From an uncultured Megamonas sp. (lineage in GTDB: Bacteria; Bacillota; Negativicutes; Selenomonadales; Selenomonadaceae): a DNA stretch of 9,096 nt. Below, one piece after another: positions 4,967 to 9,096 of the stretch. Under the pieces are notes generated by a model that searched no databases, was not told where the DNA came from, and saw nothing but the letters and a program-made list of their open reading frames with translations. The translations under genes and the position numbers were made by a program. Position 1 is the first letter of the stretch; every line of letters begins with the position of its first letter. The stretch lies in NCBI GenBank assembly GCA_900554895.1, contig USIX01000093.1, positions 1-9,096 of the forward strand, in the 5' to 3' direction.

Positions 4967-7900
4967 GAAATCTGACGGAAGTATCATTAAAAAATAGAAA
5001 TCTTGTCTGGTATTTTATCGTAGTGATATTTATTGCAGGTATTTTTTCATATACAAAGCTTGGCAGAATGGAGGACCCGGCATATACTATCCGCCAGATG
5101 ATTGTAACGGTGGCATGGCCCGGTGCCGATACCGTGCAGATGGAACAGCAGGTAACGGATAAAATTGAAAAGAAACTGCAGGACACACCGGGGCTTGATT
5201 ACGTGAAAAGTTCTTCGCGTGCAGGCGAAGCTGTAATTTATGTTACATTAAGAGATGATGTGGATACGGATAAAATCCGCTTTACCTGGCTTGAAGTGCG
5301 CAATCTCGTAGAGGATATGAAAGCGGATTTACCGGACGGTGTATACGGACCGTATTATAATGACCGTTTTGATGATGTTTACGGTTCCATATATGCCATA
5401 ACGGGCGACGGCTATTCGTATGAGGAAATGCGCGAAAGAGCGGAAAAAATCAGACGCATTCTGCTAAGTATAGATAATGTGAGCAAGGTGGAAATCATCG
5501 GCGAACAGCCGGAAAAAATCTATATCGAAGCTTCCAAAGAAAAATTATCGGAACTCGGCATAAGTCCGCAGGATATAGCGAATGCCGTACAGACACAGCA
5601 GCAGATGACGCCTGCCGGTATGGTGGAAACGCAGACGGATAATGTATATGTGCGTTTCAGCGGACAGTTTGCCGATGTGGAAATGCTGAAAAATATGCCG
5701 ATTAATGCCGGCGGAAAAATTTTGCGTCTGGCGGATATCGCTACAGTGGAACGGCGATTTACAGAACCGGCAGACCCGAAGATGTTTTATAACGGCGAGC
5801 CTGCCGTAGGTCTTGCCGTGTCCATGGAGAACGGCGGAAATATTTTACAGTTGGGCGAAAATCTGAAAGATACGATTGAAAAAGTGGAAAAGGCAATGCC
5901 GACAGGTCTGGAAATACATCAGGTTTCCGACCAGCCGCAGGTTGTAGAAAATTCCATTGATGAATTTGTCGGTTCACTCAGAGAGGCCGTTATTATCGTG
6001 CTTGCCGTAAGCTTTTTGAGCCTGGGCGTGAGAACGGGTATGGTTGTGGCTGGCTGTATACCGCTTGTCATTGCCGGCGTTTTCGTCGGCATGGAAATTG
6101 CGGGCATAGATTTGCATAAGGTGTCGCTTGGTGCGCTTATTATATCGCTTGGGCTGCTTGTCGATGATGCCATAATCGCCGTAGAGATGATGAGCGTCAA
6201 GCTGGAAGAAGGCTTGAACCGATTTGATGCCGCCTGCTATGCGTACAGAGCGACGGCAATGCCGATGCTCAGCGGTACGCTTATAACGTGCGCCGGATTT
6301 ATCCCGGTAGCTTTTTCCAATGGTGCAGCATCGGAATTTTGCAAAACACTGTTTCCGGTCGTGGGTATGGCTCTGATACTGTCATGGATTGTTTCCGTTA
6401 TGGTGGCTCCGCTTTACGGGTATAAAATTATTAAAGTGAAAGTAAAACGCAATAGCGAAGGCCGGATTGACCCGTATCAGAGCAGATTTTATCAGGTATT
6501 CCGAAATATATTGCGATTTTGTTTAACACATAGAAAAAAAGTTTTAACCGGAACGATAATTGTATTTATAAGTTCTATTTATTGTCTTGGTTTTGTTAAA
6601 CAGGAATTTTTCCCTCCGTCGCTTCGACCGGAGTTGGTAGTGGAAATGACGTTGCCGGAGGGCTCGTCAATAAAAGCAACAGAAGAACAGGCACAGAAAC
6701 TGGCACAGGTTCTGAATGAGCAGCAGGATAAAATAAATAATTTTGCCTATTATACGGGGCAGGGTTCATCGCGTTTTGTTTTGCAGTTTGACCCGGTTCT
6801 GCCGAAGGATAATTATGCCCAATTTATAATTACGGCGAAAGATGTGGAAGCAAGGGAATTTTTGCGACAGAAGCTGGCAAAGGTCTTGAATGAGGATTTT
6901 CCGGAAGTTAAGTTCAATATAAAACTCATTGAAATGGGACCGCCTGCCGATTATCCTGTAATGTTTCGCGTATCGGGCTACGATTCGGATAAAGTAAAGG
7001 AAATAGCCAATCAGATGGCTGACGTAATGCGCAGCGACAGCAATATTTACAATGTTAATTTTGACTGGCAGGAGAAATCCAAAACAATTCATTTGGAGTT
7101 GGATCAGGACAAACTGCGTTCCATGGGTATATCAAGCCAGGCCGTAGCGCAAATGCTTTATACGGAAATAACGGGAGCAACGGCGGCACAGTTTTATTCA
7201 GGGGACAGAACGATTGATATTGTAATGCGCCTTAAAGATGATGACAGGGATAAGCTGGATGAAATACGCAATCTGCCGATTTATCTCGGTCAGTACGGCT
7301 ATGTGCCGCTTGAGCAGGTGGCGAAGATAAGCTACAGGGCAGAAGACGGTGTTATATGGCGGCGCGACTTGAAACCTACTATTAAAGTGCAGGGAAGTAT
7401 CTATGAAGGCACAGCCAATGATGCTACAAATAAAATTGCTGCCAGATTGACAGAAATAGAAAAAAATCTGCCGTTCGGTTATACCGTACATGTTGATGGT
7501 AATGTGGAAAACAGTGAAAAATCGCTGAAATACCTTTCTGAACCGTTGCCGGCAATGTTTTTGGTTATAATTACAATTTTGATGTTTCAGCTTAGAAGCG
7601 TACAGCTTATGATTATAACGGCGCTGACGGCACCTCTGGGTATCATCGGTGTAAGCTTCGGAATGCTGATATTTGACAAACCTATCGGTTTTGTGGCGAT
7701 TTTGGGTATATTGGCTTTATCGGGCATGATAATCCGTAATTCCATTATCCTGATTGACCAGATAAAAAAACACATGGCGGACGGCGAAAAACCGTGGGAT
7801 GCTATCATTGATTCGGCGGTACTGCGTTTCCGCCCGATAATGCTGACGGCGGCGGCAGCAATACTTGGCATGATGCCGCTTGTATCGAGTCCGCTCTGGG

Positions 7901-8028
7901 GCTCTATGGCGATTGCCATATCGTGCGGTCTGGTGGTAGCGACGATACTGACGCTCTTGATTTTACCGACTATGTACGCAGCATGGTTTAAAATCACGCC
8001 GGACAGTGAAAATAAAGTAGCAAAATGA
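4963..8028 (+). CDS. RND-family multidrug efflux permease (AcrB/MexB-type superfamily)
   Basis: Predicted proton-driven inner-membrane exporter of 1021 residues, the normal length for the family. Topology follows the RND duplication: TM1 (about 12-31), a large periplasmic loop, TM2-TM6 (about 340-358, 363-383, 389-411, 433-454, 463-484), TM7 (about 527-545), a second large loop, and TM8-TM12 (about 862-880, 885-904, 909-932, 959-978, 985-1007). TM4 has the proton-relay pair D401-D402 in GLLVDDAI. TM10 has MIIRNSIILID, with R925 where AcrB has K940, followed by the conserved asparagine. The start overlaps the adaptor stop by 4 bp with only a weak GGTGA ribosome site, as expected for coupling. 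Substrates cannot be told from sequence; the CusA-type metal-pump signature was not seen, so a hydrophobic drug, bile salt or fatty acid is more likely. No outer-membrane gene follows. Confidence 0.95.
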   Translation: MRNLTEVSLKNRNLVWYFIVVIFIAGIFSYTKLGRMEDPAYTIRQMIVTVAWPGADTVQMEQQVTDKIEKKLQDTPGLDYVKSSSRAGEAVIYVTLRDDVDTDKIRFTWLEVRNLVEDMKADLPDGVYGPYYNDRFDDVYGSIYAITGDGYSYEEMRERAEKIRRILLSIDNVSKVEIIGEQPEKIYIEASKEKLSELGISPQDIANAVQTQQQMTPAGMVETQTDNVYVRFSGQFADVEMLKNMPINAGGKILRLADIATVERRFTEPADPKMFYNGEPAVGLAVSMENGGNILQLGENLKDTIEKVEKAMPTGLEIHQVSDQPQVVENSIDEFVGSLREAVIIVLAVSFLSLGVRTGMVVAGCIPLVIAGVFVGMEIAGIDLHKVSLGALIISLGLLVDDAIIAVEMMSVKLEEGLNRFDAACYAYRATAMPMLSGTLITCAGFIPVAFSNGAASEFCKTLFPVVGMALILSWIVSVMVAPLYGYKIIKVKVKRNSEGRIDPYQSRFYQVFRNILRFCLTHRKKVLTGTIIVFISSIYCLGFVKQEFFPPSLRPELVVEMTLPEGSSIKATEEQAQKLAQVLNEQQDKINNFAYYTGQGSSRFVLQFDPVLPKDNYAQFIITAKDVEAREFLRQKLAKVLNEDFPEVKFNIKLIEMGPPADYPVMFRVSGYDSDKVKEIANQMADVMRSDSNIYNVNFDWQEKSKTIHLELDQDKLRSMGISSQAVAQMLYTEITGATAAQFYSGDRTIDIVMRLKDDDRDKLDEIRNLPIYLGQYGYVPLEQVAKISYRAEDGVIWRRDLKPTIKVQGSIYEGTANDATNKIAARLTEIEKNLPFGYTVHVDGNVENSEKSLKYLSEPLPAMFLVIITILMFQLRSVQLMIITALTAPLGIIGVSFGMLIFDKPIGFVAILGILALSGMIIRNSIILIDQIKKHMADGEKPWDAIIDSAVLRFRPIMLTAAAAILGMMPLVSSPLWGSMAIAISCGLVVATILTLLILPTMYAAWFKITPDSENKVAK

Positions 8029-8046
8029 TGAGTAATAAGTAAAAAA

Positions 8047-8088
8047 GGCGTTGTACAGGTTTTAAAATCTATACAACGTCTCTTATTA
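8047..8088 (+). terminator. Probable terminator of the efflux operon
   Basis: GGCGTTGTA (8047-8055) pairs with TACAACGTC (8072-8080, one G-U). The stem continues through AGG/TCT and TTTT/AAAA with one mismatch. The downstream run TCTTATTATT is a poor T-tract, so termination may be leaky. A6 at 8041-8046 would serve minus-strand termination. The right arm overlaps the -35 of the next promoter. Confidence 0.65.
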
Positions 8089-8098
8089 TTGTTATAAT
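8070..8098 (+). promoter_or_regulatory. Extended -10 promoter of the small membrane-peptide gene
   Basis: TATACA (8070-8075, 4/6), 17-bp spacer, perfect TATAAT (8093-8098) preceded by TG at 8090-8091 (TGn extension). The transcript would begin near 8105, just before GGCAAGTAA. Confidence 0.6.
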
Positions 8099-8132
8099 GA
8101 AAAACAAGGCAAGTAAATTATAATCTAGATTG

Positions 8133-8160
8133 ACTTCCTGTCATTTATGTGATGGGAGGT
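8133..8160 (+). promoter_or_regulatory. Hairpin sequestering the Shine-Dalgarno of the small-peptide gene
   Basis: ACTTCCTGTCA (8133-8143) pairs across a 6-nt loop with TGATGGGAGGT (8150-8160): 11 bp including 3 G-U pairs. The right arm contains the whole strong ribosome-binding site GGGAGGT, so translation should need this hairpin to open. Confidence 0.6.
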
Positions 8161-8166
8161 GATAAC

Positions 8167-8283
8167 ATGAGCTACAATGATTTAATCATGATGATAATTG
8201 ATATCGTTGCTACCAACAACATATCAGTAATCATTGCTTTCTTGGCTGTGTCTCTGTTTATCGCTTATATGTTTAAAGATTAA
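8167..8283 (+). CDS. 38-residue hydrophobic membrane peptide, candidate type I toxin
   Basis: Short ORF with ATG 8167, TAA 8281-8283, and a near-ideal GGGAGGT site 6 nt upstream. The product begins MSYNDLIMMIIDIVA, turns at TNN (16-18), then continues with a hydrophobic segment (about 19-36, ISVIIAFLAVSLFIAYMF) and ends KD. It has one clear membrane span and a second shorter hydrophobic stretch at 6-15. Size, single span and charged C-terminus fit small membrane toxins. However, it does not match the Fst, TxpA/BsrG, Hok, Ldr or TisB patterns I know, so the toxin label is inference from context. That context is its own extended -10 promoter, a hairpin over the ribosome site, a 3' region complementary to the mRNA 5' end, and a convergent promoter on the other strand. 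It could instead be a regulatory or stress membrane peptide. I am fairly sure it is a real gene. Confidence 0.7.
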   Translation: MSYNDLIMMIIDIVATNNISVIIAFLAVSLFIAYMFKD

Positions 8284-8418
8284 AAACCCTTTAACATATA
8301 GTCAGGCACAAAGTTAACGATAGCGATTTTATCCACCAAATACAAATGACGGTGAAATGTCAGCACGTTGACGGACGTGTTTTAGATATATAATTACTTG
8401 CCGTTTTTATTTATTTAT
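8284..8418 (-). ncRNA. Candidate antisense RNA to the 3' region of the small-peptide mRNA
   Basis: A consensus-like minus-strand promoter (8453-8425) would start transcription near 8418, with no credible minus-strand gene downstream before the efflux operon. The RNA would be antisense to the small-peptide mRNA 3' region, including the arm (8383-8402) that pairs with the mRNA 5' end. The 3' end is uncertain: only a weak TTAAC/GTTAA hairpin then TTTTT is seen on the minus strand near 8284-8315. It may extend into the coding region. Confidence 0.35.
8364..8383 (+). terminator. Weak candidate terminator in the small-peptide 3' region
   Basis: CACGT (8364-8368) and ACGTG (8375-8379) form a 5-bp stem with a 6-nt loop, followed by TTTT (8380-8383). 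If used, the mRNA would end before the 3' arm of the long inverted repeat. If not, it would run to the hairpin at 8440-8470. Confidence 0.35.
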
Positions 8419-8424
8419 GAAATC

Positions 8425-8453
8425 ATTATAACTCATACTAAAAGCTATTTCAA
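8425..8453 (-). promoter_or_regulatory. Minus-strand promoter convergent with the small-peptide gene
   Basis: On the minus strand, TTGAAA (8453-8448, 5/6), exactly 17 bp, then perfect TATAAT (8430-8425). It lies just past the stop of the minus-strand gene, so it cannot drive that gene. Caution: the -35 falls within the stem of the hairpin at 8440-8470. Confidence 0.55.
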
Positions 8454-8470
8454 TAATATGAAATAGTTTT
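8440..8470. terminator. Bidirectional terminator between convergent transcripts
   Basis: Perfect 8-bp stem CTATTTCA / TGAAATAG (8445-8452, 8459-8466) with a 6-nt loop. TTTT (8467-8470) follows on the plus strand and CTTTT on the minus strand (8444-8440). It sits directly after the stop of the minus-strand gene. The stem is AT-rich, so strength is moderate. Confidence 0.6.
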
Positions 8471-8471
8471 A

Positions 8472-9096
8472 CTACTCTTTTTGTAGATACAGATGATATA
8501 TTATCAATTCTGATAAATTTAAACTTCCGCTCGGATTGTAAAATGTTTTTTCAGGTACGAGCTGTTCCATAATCTGCCGTGCTTCTTGCAGTTGTTCATC
8601 AGGTATGTCTAAAGATTGAGCAAGTGATTTCCAACTGTCGAAGTAAGCATTATTCATATACCAGCCGGAAGCGGTGTTTAATTTATTTAAAATATATTCA
8701 GGAGATTTATTGCAGTACGGCGATAAAAGCAGGCTGTATCCGATATTTTTTAAGCTGAATTTTTGCTCGAGTAATTTCAAAATCAACTTGCTATCCTGAT
8801 TGAGTTTTTGAGCAAGGTATTTTGCCTGCAATTGTTCAGAGTTTTTTTCGATGTCGTTTTGTGTAATATGCAGTAAATATTCTACATAAGACTGGTTGTA
8901 GATTTTTTTCAAGTCAGCAACATAAGTGAACGGTTTTTTTGATATATAGGAAAGAAATGCCGTTTGTTGCAATTCATAGATGCTGAAACCAGAGTTGTAA
9001 TATTGCCATAAAGTATCTTTATTCAGATTAAAAAATTTACACAGTTTAATTATTTCAAAAGTATCGGTTTTAAGTTTCGGGTCGGAAATATCGGCT
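8472..9096 (-). CDS. Helical protein of unknown function with internal repeat, 5'-truncated by the window edge
   Basis: Minus-strand gene whose frame is open to the last full codon of the window (9093-9095), so the start lies outside; 207 residues are visible. A TTG at 8972 is in frame but is an internal leucine codon. No signal peptide or membrane span is seen in the visible part. The protein looks all-helical, with a degenerate repeat of about 30 residues: GFSIYELQQTAFLSYISKK (codons about 8949-9005) resembles KFSLKNIGYSLLLSPYCNK (about 8709-8765), both leading to a Y-[VI]-x2 helix. The second unit continues to SWKSLAQSLDI, a W-x2-L-A-x2-L-x-I ending that recalls helical repeat proteins of unassigned function. 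I do not recognise the family and assign no function. The stop (TAG, 8474-8472) is followed at once by a terminator hairpin. Confidence 0.7.
   Translation of the reverse strand, partial: ADISDPKLKTDTFEIIKLCKFFNLNKDTLWQYYNSGFSIYELQQTAFLSYISKKPFTYVADLKKIYNQSYVEYLLHITQNDIEKNSEQLQAKYLAQKLNQDSKLILKLLEQKFSLKNIGYSLLLSPYCNKSPEYILNKLNTASGWYMNNAYFDSWKSLAQSLDIPDEQLQEARQIMEQLVPEKTFYNPSGSLNLSELIIYHLYLQKE

Larger units (their letters stand above)
8108..8402. repeat. Inverted repeat joining the ends of the small-peptide transcript
   Basis: GGCAAGTAA (8108-8116) is exactly complementary to TTACTTGCC (8394-8402). Pairing continues as TTATA (8118-8122) with 8389-8393 and ATCTA (8123-8127) with 8383-8387, with single-base bulges. 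That is 19 paired bases enclosing the 38-codon gene. The left arm begins at the predicted transcript 5' end. A MITE with terminal repeats is an alternative, but no flanking target duplication is visible. Confidence 0.55.

Noticed and set aside
8329..8337. Fourth DnaA box (TTATCCACC)
   Set aside because: Differs from the consensus at the last base and is isolated.
8108..8402. MITE or small insertion element bounded by GGCAAGTAA inverted repeats
   Set aside because: No target-site duplication is visible, and the repeat fits an RNA pairing arrangement at transcript ends. A genome search for further copies would settle it.
8472..8972. TTG 8972 as the start of the last minus-strand gene
   Set aside because: The frame continues open to the right window edge with similar composition; no ribosome site precedes the TTG.

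Overview
The window is AT-rich and carries strong AGGAGG-type ribosome-binding sites, consensus-like sigma-A promoters and tight intrinsic terminators, as in low-GC Firmicutes. It also encodes a tripartite-type RND efflux pump with a lipoprotein periplasmic adaptor, which needs an outer membrane. That combination points to a diderm Firmicute, most likely Negativicutes (Selenomonas/Megamonas-like). This is inference from gene content; no rRNA or other species marker is present.

Layout, left to right. (1) The 3' part of a small zinc-ribbon protein (+) ends inside a bidirectional terminator. (2) A convergent YcdX-type PHP phosphoesterase (-) follows; two perfect inverted DnaA boxes sit over its 3' end. 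(3) A divergent control region of about 290 bp holds candidate promoters for both sides and two perfect 12-bp palindromes. (4) A monocistronic biotin carboxylase gene (accC family, +) ends in a strong terminator. (5) A TetR-family regulator (+) has a promoter overlapping a perfect 22-bp palindrome. (6) An RND efflux operon (+) encodes a lipoprotein adaptor and a 1021-residue permease that overlap by 4 bp. A copy of the TetR palindrome core (15 of 16 bases identical) lies at the predicted start of its transcript. Genes 5 and 6 therefore look like one circuit in which the regulator represses itself and the pump. No TolC-like outer-membrane gene is present, although the adaptor keeps the TolC-contact motif.

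(7) Between the pump and the last gene lies a compact unit (about 8070-8470) encoding a 38-residue hydrophobic peptide. It has its own extended -10 promoter, a hairpin that buries the whole Shine-Dalgarno, a long 3' region whose end is complementary to the predicted mRNA 5' end, and a convergent promoter on the opposite strand with no gene to serve. These are hallmarks of type I toxin-antitoxin loci, yet I do not recognise the peptide as a known toxin family. It is the best candidate here for an undescribed system. (8) A helical protein of unknown function (-), with an internal repeat, runs off the right edge.

A recurring design feature is that intrinsic terminators abut or overlap the -35 element of the next promoter. 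No tRNA, rRNA, CRISPR array, insertion sequence or phage gene was seen.
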